Positions 37,544 through 49,858 of a stretch of DNA of 64,000 nt are shown here, piece by piece. The DNA comes from Rubrivivax sp. (GTDB taxonomy: Bacteria > Pseudomonadota > Gammaproteobacteria > Burkholderiales > Burkholderiaceae_C). How positions within the stretch are numbered: the first letter of the stretch is position 1; each line of letters opens with the position of its first letter. The notes below the pieces were generated by a model. That model had not been told where the DNA came from. It did not search any database and saw nothing but the letters and a program-made list of their open reading frames with translations. The translations under genes and the position numbers were made by a program. The stretch is from assembly GCA_004210455.1 (NCBI GenBank), contig SEFA01000021.1:22668-86667 (forward strand), written 5' to 3'.

Positions 37544-40500
37544 TCACTGGAACACGTAGCTCGCCCCCACGTTGAAGCGGCGTCCCAGCACGTTGGACGC
37601 GCCGCTGTCGTAGTAGCTGAACACCGTCGGGATGCCGTTGGCGCGGTCGTAGTCGTTGGTGACGTTGATGACGCTGGCCGACAACGTCAGGCCCTTGATG
37701 CCGCTGTACGAGGCGCCCAGGTCGATCGTGCGGTCGCGGCCGACGCGGCAGCGGTTGAGGTTGCTCAGGAAGGCCCGCTGTGCCGCGGACAGCGACGAGC
37801 ACACGGTGCTGGACAGCGGATCCGCATGGTTGAAGCGGATCCAGCCGCGCGCCTGGTCGGTGTCCCACTTGAAGGTCGCGCTGGCGCGCGTCTTGGAGAT
37901 GTCCGACGAGGTCGTGCCGACCTGGTGCTGCACCGCCTGGCCCTTCACGACCAGCTGGTCGTAGCGCGCCGTGTAGGTGCCGTTGACGTTCATGCTGAAC
38001 TTGCCCCAGGCCATCGCGGGCAGCCGGATGTTGAGGTCGTAGTCGATGCCCGAGGTCTTGGTCCACTCGTTGTTGCCGTACTGGCGCACCAGCATGATGA
38101 TCGGGCCGCTGTCGGCCACGCCCGGCAGCCAGGTTTCCGGGTTGGGATCACGCACCACCTGCACGTTCCCCGCGCTGGGGTTCGCGTTGTAGTCGTCCAT
38201 GATGTCCACGCCGCGCTGCGAGCGGATCTCGTTCTTGCGGTGGAAGTACCAGCCGTCGATCGCCAGGTCCGCGTACTTGCTCGGCGTGAAGATCATGCCG
38301 GCGGTGAACGAATTGGATTTCTCCGGCTCCAGGTTCGGATTGGCGCTGATCACCGTCGGGATGCTGCCCGGGCTCGTCGTGCCCGACGGGACCGCGGTGA
38401 AGCCCAGCACGTTGCAGTCGCGGTTCACCGACACAGGCGCCTTGCTGACCGGCGCGTTGGGGTTGCTCGTGTCGCAGCGCAGGCTGTCGAAGACGCGGCG
38501 TTCCTGGAAGCTGTGGAAGGACAGCGAGAACGAGTTGCCGATCTGCGAGATCGCCGGCGCGCGGAAGCCCGTCGCCGCCGTGCCGCGGAAGGCCATCAGC
38601 GACGGCAGCGCCGTCCACTTGAAGCCGGCCTTGCCGGTGGTGCTGCTGCCGAAGTCGTCGTAGTGCTCGTAGCGCGCCGCGGCCTGCAGTTCCAGCTGCT
38701 TGACCACGGGCAGGCTCAGTTCGGTGAAGGCGGCGTAGGACTTGCGGCTGCCCGACGCGCCGTTGGCCACCAGGCCGATGTAGTCGCCGGTGCCGTAGAC
38801 GTCGTCGGGAACGGCGTCGAGCTTCTCGCGGCGCAGTTCGGTGCCCACCGCGATCGCGGCCGGACCGCCCGGCAGCTGGAACAGCTCGCGGCTGCCGCGC
38901 AGGTCCCACGACACCAGCTGCGACTTGCCCTCGTTGTAGGCGGTCGACGACACGCTGTTGATCGCCTCCTGCGAGTTCTGCTTGCCGAAACGGTAGCTGC
39001 CGTTGGCGATCGCGGCATTGAGCAGGGAGCTGCGCACGCGGCCTTCCTGGAAGCGCTCGTTGTTGTTCTGGCTGACCAGGATCGCGGTGTCGAAATCCCA
39101 GCCGAAGGCCGTGCCCTCCAGCCCCGCCGTCAGGCGCGTGGACCGCAGGACGTTGATGTCCCCGGTGGGCAGGTCCTCGAAGCGGTAGATCAGCTGCACC
39201 TGCTGCGGCGTGGCCGTGCCGTTGGTCGGGTTGTCCGGGTGGCCGACGGGCAGGATGATCGCGTTCTGGCGCAGGAAGCTGCCGTCCAGCTTCGGCCAGG
39301 TCGTCGCGACCGGATTGCCCGAGGTGACCAGCGACGTCGTCAGCGCGTACGGCACGCGCTGCTCGGTCGTCTTGGTCTTCGAGTACATCAGGTCGGCGTA
39401 CGCGGTCAGGTCGTTGTTGATGGCGAAAGTGCCGCGCACCATGCCGCTCTGGCGGTCCTGCTTGGCGACGACCTCGTCCGCGTCGTCGAGGCTGAAGCGG
39501 CACAGGCCCGTGGGCAGCGAACCGGTGGTGGGCAGGAAGCCGCCGGGCCGGTTCGGCACGCCCTGGCCGATGGTCCGGTCCTCGGGGCAGCCCGACAAGG
39601 TGCCCAGGTAGTTGGCGCCCGACAGGCTGTTGTTGGCCACGCTGATGCCGCCGATGGGCGTCGAGCCCGTCAGGCTGGTCGGCACGCGGTAGTAGTTGCC
39701 GTAGAACGACGCCGACGAATCCGGCGTGAAGCGCGCCAGCGAGCCGTTGGAGGTCAGGTACTGGTTCTGCAGCGCGAGGTTGCCGCGGTCCTTCAACTCG
39801 TTGGCCATCACGCTGTCGCGCCTGGAGACCTCCAGACCGCCGAAGACGTTGAAGCGCTGCGTGTCCAGGTTGCCGAAGCCGAAGGTGATCGCGCCGTTCT
39901 TCGTCGCGCCCACGCCGCGGTCGTTGGCGCCGTAGGAGGCGCTGCCCTCGATGCCCTGGTAGTCCTTGCGCAGGATGTAGTTGACGACGCCGGCCATCGC
40001 GTCCGAGCCGTACAACGCGGACGCGCCGTCCTTGAGGATGTCGATGCGCTCGATCGCCTCCTTGGGGATGGTGTTGACGTTGATCATCGTGCCGCGGCCG
40101 AAGTTCACGTCCACCGCCGCGACCGGCGCCGTGCGCCGGCCGTTGATCAGGATCAGCGTGCCCTGCGAGCCGAAGCCGCGCAGCGAGATCGTCGACACGC
40201 CGCCGACGAAGCCCGACGCGGCGCCGTCGCCGATCGAGCCCAGGTCGACGGCGGAGTTCGCACGCAGCAGCTCCTCGACGTTGGCATATCCGGAGTTGCG
40301 GATGTCCTCGCGCGTGATACTTTGGACGACCGACGGCGTCTCCTTGTCGGTGCGCTTGATCAGCGAGCCGGTGATCTCGACCCGCTCCAGCTTCTTCGAG
40401 TCATCCGCCGGCGCGGCAGCGGATGCTGCGGAGGCGGCGGGGGTCGGGGCTTGCTGGGCGTGAGCCTGGCTGGCGAGCGCGAGGGCGACGGCAGCCGCGA

Positions 40501-40564
40501 GGTGCAGGGGCTGCAGCGGCTTCGGGGCACCCGGACGGTGCGGACGGGCAATACGACGGACCAT
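37544..40564 (-). CDS. TonB-dependent outer membrane receptor
   Basis: A 1006-residue outer-membrane receptor. The signal peptide ends near Ala36 (SQAHA). A Pro/Ala-rich stretch and a TonB-box-like KKLERVEITGS (57-67) follow. The plug contains SLRGFGSQGTLILINGRR and DILKDGASALYGSDAMAGVVNY. The remainder is the 22-strand barrel ending VGASYVFQ. The large size and plug style resemble receptors for carbohydrates, peptides or other nutrients rather than small siderophore receptors. It is divergent from a LysR gene. An AGGAG site lies 11 nt before the ATG. Ligand unknown. Confidence 0.93.
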   Translation of the reverse strand: MVRRIARPHRPGAPKPLQPLHLAAAVALALASQAHAQQAPTPAASAASAAAPADDSKKLERVEITGSLIKRTDKETPSVVQSITREDIRNSGYANVEELLRANSAVDLGSIGDGAASGFVGGVSTISLRGFGSQGTLILINGRRTAPVAAVDVNFGRGTMINVNTIPKEAIERIDILKDGASALYGSDAMAGVVNYILRKDYQGIEGSASYGANDRGVGATKNGAITFGFGNLDTQRFNVFGGLEVSRRDSVMANELKDRGNLALQNQYLTSNGSLARFTPDSSASFYGNYYRVPTSLTGSTPIGGISVANNSLSGANYLGTLSGCPEDRTIGQGVPNRPGGFLPTTGSLPTGLCRFSLDDADEVVAKQDRQSGMVRGTFAINNDLTAYADLMYSKTKTTEQRVPYALTTSLVTSGNPVATTWPKLDGSFLRQNAIILPVGHPDNPTNGTATPQQVQLIYRFEDLPTGDINVLRSTRLTAGLEGTAFGWDFDTAILVSQNNNERFQEGRVRSSLLNAAIANGSYRFGKQNSQEAINSVSSTAYNEGKSQLVSWDLRGSRELFQLPGGPAAIAVGTELRREKLDAVPDDVYGTGDYIGLVANGASGSRKSYAAFTELSLPVVKQLELQAAARYEHYDDFGSSTTGKAGFKWTALPSLMAFRGTAATGFRAPAISQIGNSFSLSFHSFQERRVFDSLRCDTSNPNAPVSKAPVSVNRDCNVLGFTAVPSGTTSPGSIPTVISANPNLEPEKSNSFTAGMIFTPSKYADLAIDGWYFHRKNEIRSQRGVDIMDDYNANPSAGNVQVVRDPNPETWLPGVADSGPIIMLVRQYGNNEWTKTSGIDYDLNIRLPAMAWGKFSMNVNGTYTARYDQLVVKGQAVQHQVGTTSSDISKTRASATFKWDTDQARGWIRFNHADPLSSTVCSSLSAAQRAFLSNLNRCRVGRDRTIDLGASYSGIKGLTLSASVINVTNDYDRANGIPTVFSYYDSGASNVLGRRFNVGASYVFQ

Positions 40565-40640
40565 GGAAGGAACACTCCTGTGACGGGACTCGGGGGAGAC
40601 GAGTTCACGGTAAGGAGGCGTGTCTGCCGGGCCATGATGC

Positions 40641-40658
40641 TTTGTGATGGATTTGTGA
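40641..40658. promoter_or_regulatory. Direct repeats in TonB receptor / lysR spacer
   Basis: TTTGTGA occurs at 40641-40647 and 40652-40658, 11 bp apart (one helical turn), just before the lysR ATG at 40669. This is a candidate regulator contact site. Confidence 0.35.
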
Positions 40659-40668
40659 AACTTAGGTT

Positions 40669-41631
40669 ATGAACGCGTCATCCACGTCGCCTGAAGCCGC
40701 CGAACACTTCGTCATCCGACGCATGTCGTTGCGCCATGCGCGGGTGCTGCTGGCCCTCAGCGACACCGGCAACATCAGCGCTGCCGCCGATCAGCTGCAC
40801 GTCACGCAGCCCGCGGTGAGCAAGACACTGGCGGAACTGGAGCAAGGGCTGGGACAAACCCTGTTCCTGCGGCGCGGACGCAACATGCAGCCCACGCCGC
40901 TGGGACGACGCCTGCTGGCGCTGGCGCGCAAGCTCGATGCCGACCTGCAACGCGCCGCCGGCGATGTCGCCACCATGGTGCGCGGCGCGTCCGGCGAGGT
41001 GCGCATCGGCGCGACCAACGCCTCGCTGGCCCGCCTGCTCCCTGCGACCATCACGGCGATGAAGCGCGAGAACCCCGGCGTGACGCTGAGCGTGCGCACG
41101 CATGCGCTGCGCTCGCTGTTCGCGGAATTGCAGGCCGGCACGCTGGACCTGGTCGTCGCCCGTGCGATGCCGCAGGACGAGCCGCTGGGCCTGGCGCGCG
41201 TGGACCTGTTGGCCCAGCCCGAAGTGCTGACGATGAGCGCGCAGCACCCGCTGGTGCGCACGCCGAAACTCAGTTGGGAAGTGCTGAGCCAGCAGCGGTG
41301 GATCTGGCAGCTGCCCGGCACGCGTACGCGCATGCTGATGGACCGGCTCTGGCAGGAGATGGGCCTCGCGCCGCCGGCCGACCTGATCGAGAGCGGCGAC
41401 GCGATGCTGGCGTTGAGCCTCATGCGCGAGATGCCGCTGGTCGCCTTGATGCCGCACGACATGGCGATGGCCGCCGCCAAGCAGGGCATCGTCGTGATCC
41501 TGCCGCACGCGGTGGATCTGGGACTCGGGCCGATGAGCGTCTGGCATCTGCCCGACACGCAGGTCGAGGCCGTAGAGCGCTTCAGGCAGCTGCTGGTGGA
41601 AACCGCGAATTCAGCGAACGGCAAGACCTGA
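40669..41631 (+). CDS. LysR-family transcriptional regulator
   Basis: A 320-residue LysR protein. The N-terminal winged HTH reads ALSDTGNISAAADQLHVTQPAVSKTLAELE around residues 29-58. The effector-binding domain begins GEVRIGATNASLARLLPATI. It is divergent from the TonB receptor, which is the likely target, and shares a 104-nt spacer. The ATG at 40669 has no clear Shine-Dalgarno; the Met at residue 19 (40723) is an alternative that keeps the whole HTH. Family resemblance is to galactose/GbpR-type LysR proteins, tentatively. Confidence 0.92.
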   Translation: MNASSTSPEAAEHFVIRRMSLRHARVLLALSDTGNISAAADQLHVTQPAVSKTLAELEQGLGQTLFLRRGRNMQPTPLGRRLLALARKLDADLQRAAGDVATMVRGASGEVRIGATNASLARLLPATITAMKRENPGVTLSVRTHALRSLFAELQAGTLDLVVARAMPQDEPLGLARVDLLAQPEVLTMSAQHPLVRTPKLSWEVLSQQRWIWQLPGTRTRMLMDRLWQEMGLAPPADLIESGDAMLALSLMREMPLVALMPHDMAMAAAKQGIVVILPHAVDLGLGPMSVWHLPDTQVEAVERFRQLLVETANSANGKT

Positions 41632-41754
41632 CCCGTGGCGCGTACACCGCCCTCCTCGACAGGTGATACGTGGTTGTCGAGAGAACCGTTCGCCGCGCAC
41701 GGCAACTGAGCCTGCCTGCCGCGGGATGTCCCCGCGATCTGGAGAGTTCGACCG

Positions 41755-42486
41755 ATGTCCCTGCTCGACCGCCTCAAGTCATCCCACGCCGTCCACTGGA
41801 TCGGCACCTCCCATCCCGAGTTCCTCACGGATGCCTTGGGGAAGTTTGCGCGCCGCGTGATGAACCGAAAGGACGCCTGCGGGGCGATGCCGATGCCTGC
41901 CCCGACGGAGCTCCCCCGTCCTGAGCCCGCGCCGCGGCGCAGTGATGGCTCCGTCTCCTCGATGTCGTCATCCGGACGACCAAGCATTCCCCTCGAGAAG
42001 AAGCCGCTGCTGGCGCCCGCCTCTCCTGGCATCAATGAGCTGCAGCCCGAGTGGCCAGCCTCCAGGAAGCGCCACGCGCCGGAGGCTCCGCCCCGGTCCG
42101 AGACGGCGGCGCAGCGGTCCGGGATGCCACTTCAGGCACCGCCTCAGGTCCCACCCCAGCGCCATCGATCGGGGGAACTTCAACAGACGGCGACGCCGCT
42201 GCTGCCCGCCACACGCGTCGACGGTTCCCGCCCCCCTGCGGAGGCCCCTGTTCAAGCGCCGGCGGTCGTGACGCCCCAACCCCTGGACGAAGCGGAGGGC
42301 AAGCGCCGGATGCGCGAACTGGCCGAAGCACCGCCCACGCGTCGACAACGGATCCGGAGCCGCCTGGCGGAGGGAGTGCCCTGGCCGCTTCGCAGGGCCT
42401 GGCGCGCCGTCGACGGCGCCGTGCACCGGCTGATCGACCGCCTGCGGCCGCGGATGAGCTCGGCCTCGGCGCCGCCTCAGGCGTAG
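41755..42486 (+). CDS. Orphan proline-rich hypothetical protein
   Basis: A 243-residue protein with a GGAGAG site 11 nt before the ATG and GC-rich third codon positions, so it looks genuinely coding. Residues 1-40 are a possible helical module (DRLKSSHAVHWIGTSHPEFL). Residues 45-190 are Pro/Ala/Ser/Arg-rich and probably disordered. The C-terminus is basic and amphipathic (RRQRIRSRLAEGVPWPLRRAW). There is no signal peptide or membrane helix. The last 10 nt overlap convergent gshA. I recognise no family. A secreted effector or DNA/RNA-associated protein are both possible but unsupported. Confidence 0.6.
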   Translation: MSLLDRLKSSHAVHWIGTSHPEFLTDALGKFARRVMNRKDACGAMPMPAPTELPRPEPAPRRSDGSVSSMSSSGRPSIPLEKKPLLAPASPGINELQPEWPASRKRHAPEAPPRSETAAQRSGMPLQAPPQVPPQRHRSGELQQTATPLLPATRVDGSRPPAEAPVQAPAVVTPQPLDEAEGKRRMRELAEAPPTRRQRIRSRLAEGVPWPLRRAWRAVDGAVHRLIDRLRPRMSSASAPPQA

Positions 42487-43772
42487 TCTTCCGCGTCCGG
42501 ATCGGTCGTCTCGAGCTCGTAGCTGGCCGCGAGCATCGCGAGGCGGCCGATCACGCCGTACATGTAGAAGCGGTTGGGCGCGCTGGCGCCGGGCTTTTCA
42601 CCGGGCGCGGGCAGATGCGACGAGTGCGCGAAGGCCAGCGGCACGAAGCTCGATCCCGGCGCATTGAGGTTCTCGTCCTCGGCGCGGTCGGCGTGTACAC
42701 GGTAGAAGCCGCCGACGACATAGCGGTCCATCATGTAGACCACCGGCTCGGCGACCGCCTCGTGCATGCGCTCGTGCGTCACCACGCCCTCCTGCACCAG
42801 CACCTGCGACAGCGCGGGCACGCCTTCCAGCCTGGCCAGCTTGTCGCGCGCCTTGATCGCCAGCACGTCCAGGTCCTTGGCGTCGCGGATCGTCATCACG
42901 CCCAGGCCGTGGGTGCCGGCGTCCGGCTTGACGATGACGAAGGGCTTCTCCTGGATGCCGTATTCCTTGTACTTGCGGCGCGTGCGCGTCAGCGTCGCGT
43001 CGACCTGCGCCTGCAGCGCGTCCAGCCCGGCGCCGGTCGCGAAATCCAGCCCGTCCACCGCCACCGAGTGCGGATAGATCAGCCACGGGTCCATGCCCAG
43101 CAGCTTGGCGAACTTCTTGGAGACTTCCTCGTAGGCGCGGAAGTGCTGGCTCTTGCGGCGTTGCCCCCAGCCGGCGTGCAGCGGCGGCAGCAGGTACTGC
43201 TCATGCAGGTGCTTGAGCACGTCCGGCGTGCCGGCCGACAGGTCGTCGTTCAGCAGGATGGTGCAGGGATCGAAATCCTTGAGCATCAGCCGCGAGCGCT
43301 GGCGGACCAGCGGCTCCAGCGTCAGCGAATTGCCGTCCGGCAGCGCCACCGTCGTCGGCTCCTTGACGGACTCGTCCAGCGACCCCAGCCGCACGTTCAG
43401 CCCCGCCATCGAGAAGATGCGGACCAGCGTCGCCAGGTTGGACAGGTAGAAGCTGCCGCGGTTCTTCGCTTCCGGGACCAGCAGCAGGTTCTTGGCCTCG
43501 GGGCAGATCTTCTCGATCGCCGCCATCGCCGCCTGCACCGCCAGCGGCAGCATCTCGGGCGTCAGGTTGTTGAAGCCGCCCGGGAACAAGTTGGTGTCCA
43601 CCGGCGCCAGCTTGAAGCCGGCGTTGCGCAGATCCACCGAGGTGTAGAACGGCGGCGTGTGCTCCATCCACTCGAGCCGGAACCAGCGTTCGATCGCCGG
43701 CATCGACTCGAGCACGCGCTGCTCCAGTTCATTGATGGGCCCGGTCAGGGCGGTGATGAGGTGAGGGACCAT
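42477..43772 (-). CDS. gshA: Glutamate-cysteine ligase (ferrooxidans-type GshA)
   Basis: A 431-residue enzyme of the betaproteobacterial/Acidithiobacillus-type glutamate-cysteine ligase family. It catalyses ATP-dependent formation of gamma-glutamylcysteine, the first step of glutathione synthesis. Conserved blocks include VDTNLFPGGFNNL near residues 78-90, KDFDPCTILLNDDLSAG, and the ATP-grasp-like FVIVKPDAGTHGLGVM near 280-295. It lies 88 nt downstream of 5-oxoprolinase on the same strand, so glutamate recycled from 5-oxoproline feeds this step. A TAGAAT box in the gap suggests it also has its own promoter. Confidence 0.93.
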   Translation of the reverse strand: MVPHLITALTGPINELEQRVLESMPAIERWFRLEWMEHTPPFYTSVDLRNAGFKLAPVDTNLFPGGFNNLTPEMLPLAVQAAMAAIEKICPEAKNLLLVPEAKNRGSFYLSNLATLVRIFSMAGLNVRLGSLDESVKEPTTVALPDGNSLTLEPLVRQRSRLMLKDFDPCTILLNDDLSAGTPDVLKHLHEQYLLPPLHAGWGQRRKSQHFRAYEEVSKKFAKLLGMDPWLIYPHSVAVDGLDFATGAGLDALQAQVDATLTRTRRKYKEYGIQEKPFVIVKPDAGTHGLGVMTIRDAKDLDVLAIKARDKLARLEGVPALSQVLVQEGVVTHERMHEAVAEPVVYMMDRYVVGGFYRVHADRAEDENLNAPGSSFVPLAFAHSSHLPAPGEKPGASAPNRFYMYGVIGRLAMLAASYELETTDPDAEDYA

Positions 43773-43811
43773 GATGAGCGGGCGCCTGGACAGCCGGGGG
43801 GCGGTGTTCCG

Positions 43812-43817
43812 ATTCTA
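43812..43817 (-). promoter_or_regulatory. Candidate -10 box upstream of gshA
   Basis: TAGAAT (5 of 6 to consensus) lies 40 nt before the gshA ATG. The -35 region is weak. A small hairpin (43843-43848 with 43852-43857) just upstream may attenuate readthrough from the oxoprolinase gene. Confidence 0.35.
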
Positions 43818-43860
43818 GGCACGCCCACATTGGGGTTACTCGCCCCTTCTCAAGGGGGCT

Positions 43861-47565
<3,705 letters not shown>

Positions 47566-48804
47566 TCAGGCGGTCGCGGGCGCGAGTTCGCGTCCCCGGG
47601 TTTCGGGCAGGGCCAGCGCCGCGACGATCACCAGACCGTAGCAGAGCGCCGCCATCCATCCCAGGGTCTGTCCCAGCGGATACTGGGTGCTGAAGCTGCC
47701 GATCAGCGCGGGACAGGCGGCGCCGAGCGCCCGTCCGATGTTGTAGCAAAAGCCCTGGCCCGACCCGCGCACGTCGCTGGGGAACAGTTCCGCCAGGAAG
47801 GCGCCCATGCCGGAGAAGATGCCCGACAGGAAGAAGCCGAGCGGGAAGCCGAGGACCAGCATGAGGCCGTCGGTGATCGGCATCTGCGTGTAGGCCAGCA
47901 CCAGGATGCCGCCCATCAGGGCGAACAGCATGAAGCAGCGGCGCCGGCCGATCGCGTCGCAGAGCCACGCGCTGGTCAGGTAGCCGGCGAAGGAGCCGGC
48001 GATCAGCACGAGCAGGTAGCCGCTGGTCCCGAGCACCGACAGATGGCGCTCGGTCTTGAGGAAGGTCGGCAGCCAGGTGGTCACCGAGTAGTACGCGCCC
48101 TGCATGCCGGTGGCCAGCAGGCTGGCGAGCACGGTGTTGCGCAGCAGCGCCGGCGAGAAGATCCGCAGGAAGCTGGCGCGCTCGCCGCGGGCCTTGGCCC
48201 GCGCCTGCTCGGCGAGGTAGACCGGCGGCTCGTCGAGGTTGCGGCGGATGTAGAGGATGAGCACCGCCGGCAGGATGCCGATCCAGAACAGCACCTTCCA
48301 AGCGGTCTCCGGCGGCAGCACCGAGTACAGCCCCCAGAACGCCACCGCGGACGCCGCCCAGCCGATGGCCCAGCTGCTCTGCACCAGCCCGGCCGCCTTG
48401 CCGCGGTGCTTCGCCTTGATCGTCTCGGCGATCAGCACCGAGCCCACCGCCCACTCGCCGCCCATGCCGAAGCCCTGCATCGCGCGGGTGAAGAAGAGCT
48501 GCTCGAACGAGGTCGTGAAGCCGCTGAGGAAGGTGAACAGCGCGAACCACAGCACCGTCCACTGCAGCACGCGGACGCGGCCGAAGCGGTCCGCGAGCAC
48601 GCCCGCCGCCCAGCCGCCGATGGCCGACGTCAGCAGCGCGCCGGTCGCAATGGCGCCGGCCTGGCCCTTGCTCATGCCCCAGGCCGCGATCAGCGTGGGG
48701 ATGAGGAAGGTGTAGATCATGTAGTCGAAACCGTCGACGCCGTAGCCGGCGAAGGTGGCGGTGAGGGTGCGTCGTTCGGTCGGCGTGGTGTCTTTGAGCC
48801 ACAT
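47566..48804 (-). CDS. MFS transporter (acid/H+ symporter type)
   Basis: A 412-residue MFS carrier with 12 predicted helices. The opening [23 protein letters not shown] and loop [13 protein letters not shown] fit the aromatic/organic-acid or sialate H+ symporter families. Its stop is immediately followed by the 5-oxoprolinase ATG. Import of 5-oxoproline or a related N-acyl/lactam compound is the simplest inference. An 11-bp tandem repeat lies just upstream. Confidence 0.88.
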   Translation of the reverse strand: MWLKDTTPTERRTLTATFAGYGVDGFDYMIYTFLIPTLIAAWGMSKGQAGAIATGALLTSAIGGWAAGVLADRFGRVRVLQWTVLWFALFTFLSGFTTSFEQLFFTRAMQGFGMGGEWAVGSVLIAETIKAKHRGKAAGLVQSSWAIGWAASAVAFWGLYSVLPPETAWKVLFWIGILPAVLILYIRRNLDEPPVYLAEQARAKARGERASFLRIFSPALLRNTVLASLLATGMQGAYYSVTTWLPTFLKTERHLSVLGTSGYLLVLIAGSFAGYLTSAWLCDAIGRRRCFMLFALMGGILVLAYTQMPITDGLMLVLGFPLGFFLSGIFSGMGAFLAELFPSDVRGSGQGFCYNIGRALGAACPALIGSFSTQYPLGQTLGWMAALCYGLVIVAALALPETRGRELAPATA

Positions 48805-48825
48805 GGTGTCGGTCCCTTTCTTGTG

Positions 48826-48896
48826 AGGCTTAGCTCAGGCTTAGCTCAGGCTTAGCTCAGGCTTAGCTCAGGCTTAGCTCAGGCTTAGCTCAGGCT
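48826..48896. repeat. 11-bp tandem repeat, 6.5 copies
   Basis: Six perfect copies of AGGCTTAGCTC (48826-48891) plus a 5-nt partial copy fill most of the gap between the DUF1445 stop (48901) and the MFS ATG (48804). Each unit contains the palindrome AGCT and in-frame stop triplets on one strand. Located inside an operon, copy number could alter mRNA structure or coupling. Confidence 0.95.
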
Positions 48897-48900
48897 CTGA

Positions 48901-49713
48901 TCAGACGTCGATCAGGTCGCGGTTGAGCAGGTCCGTGACCAGCATGTGGCCCGGCGCATGCGTGATGCAGAACGGCGGACGCGCCGTGGCGATGGCCGAT
49001 TGCGGCGTGACGCCGCAGGCCCAGAACACCGGCAGCTCGCCGTCGCGGATGTCGACGGCGTCGCCGTAGTCGGGACGCGCGATATCGCCGATGCCGATGC
49101 GTGACGGATCGCCCAGATGCAGCGGCGCGCCATGCACTTGCGGAAGCTTCGAGGTGATCTGCACGGCGCGGATCGCGTCGGCCGCCGTCAGCGGCCGCAT
49201 CGACACGACGGTCGGCCCGCGGAAGACGCCGGCCGGCGTGGTCGGGATGCTGGTGCGGTACATCGCGACGTTGCGTCCCTGCTCGACGTGGCGCAGCGGG
49301 ATGCCTTCGGCCAGCAGCGCGTGTTCGAACGAGAACGAGCAGCCGATGACGAAGGCCACCAGATCGTCCCGCCACCAGCGCAGCACGTCGGTGGGCTCGT
49401 CGACGAGTTCGCCGTCCCGCCACACCCGGTAGCGCGGCACGTCGGTGCGCAGGTCCAGGTCGGCGCCGAGCGCCGCCAGCATCGGGTCGCCGGGTTCGGT
49501 CACGCCGAGCAGCGGACAGGCTTGCGGGTTCAGCGCGCAATAGCGCCGGAAGTCCGCGGCGAGCCCCGCCGGCAGGATCGCGAGATTGGCCTGCACGCAC
49601 TCGCTCGCGAGTCCGCTGGTGTGGCCGGTGAAGCCGCCGCTTCGCGAGGCGATGCGGACGTCGAGCGCGCTGGACGACGCGTCGAGATCGGGGAGATCAG
49701 TCGGTGGGCTCAT
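48901..49713 (-). CDS. DUF1445 putative hydro-lyase / D-glutamate cyclase-like
   Basis: A 270-residue DUF1445 (YcsI-like) protein. Conserved blocks are [22 protein letters not shown] near residues 27-48, [14 protein letters not shown] near 127-140, [13 protein letters not shown] near 175-187 and [19 protein letters not shown] at the C-terminus. The DUF1445 region occurs in mitochondrial D-glutamate cyclase, which converts D-glutamate to 5-oxo-D-proline. Sharing an operon with 5-oxoprolinase supports a related role here. The reaction is inference; the family is clear. Confidence 0.85.
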   Translation of the reverse strand: MSPPTDLPDLDASSSALDVRIASRSGGFTGHTSGLASECVQANLAILPAGLAADFRRYCALNPQACPLLGVTEPGDPMLAALGADLDLRTDVPRYRVWRDGELVDEPTDVLRWWRDDLVAFVIGCSFSFEHALLAEGIPLRHVEQGRNVAMYRTSIPTTPAGVFRGPTVVSMRPLTAADAIRAVQITSKLPQVHGAPLHLGDPSRIGIGDIARPDYGDAVDIRDGELPVFWACGVTPQSAIATARPPFCITHAPGHMLVTDLLNRDLIDV

Positions 49714-49801
49714 GGCGGGATCGCGGGGAAACGCGGCGTGGCTTCCCTGGGCTGTCTGACGATGGGGCGGATTGTGGAAGTCGCCCGGCCTCGCGATCCA
49801 A

Positions 49802-49840
49802 CGGAAATTTTCCGAGTCGCCTCATCGATTTTTTCGATGA
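49802..49840. promoter_or_regulatory. Two dyads upstream of DUF1445 operon (candidate LysR sites)
   Basis: A perfect 6+1+6 palindrome (CGGAAA/TTTCCG, 49802-49814) and a perfect 7-5-7 inverted repeat (49822-49840) lie between the lysR stop and the DUF1445 ATG. The second contains TCGA-N5-TCGA, a T-N11-A match to the LysR-box rule. A-rich loops and no GC-rich stem argue against termination. Confidence 0.5.
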
Positions 49841-49858
49841 CGACAGCAGCGCTTCTGC

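Noticed and set aside
37826..40672. 948-codon plus-strand frame
   Set aside because: Antisense to the TonB receptor gene, with a low-complexity Arg/Val/Ala translation.
41632..41754. Type III secretion promoter (hrp box) before the proline-rich gene
   Set aside because: TTCG half-sites exist but not at the required 16-nt spacing.
48826..48896. Tandem repeat considered as CRISPR array
   Set aside because: Units are 11 bp and directly adjacent, without spacers, and no cas genes are present.
49822..49840. Inverted repeat considered as terminator of lysR
   Set aside because: The stem is only 7 bp and mid-GC with an A/T loop and no following T tract; operator is more likely.
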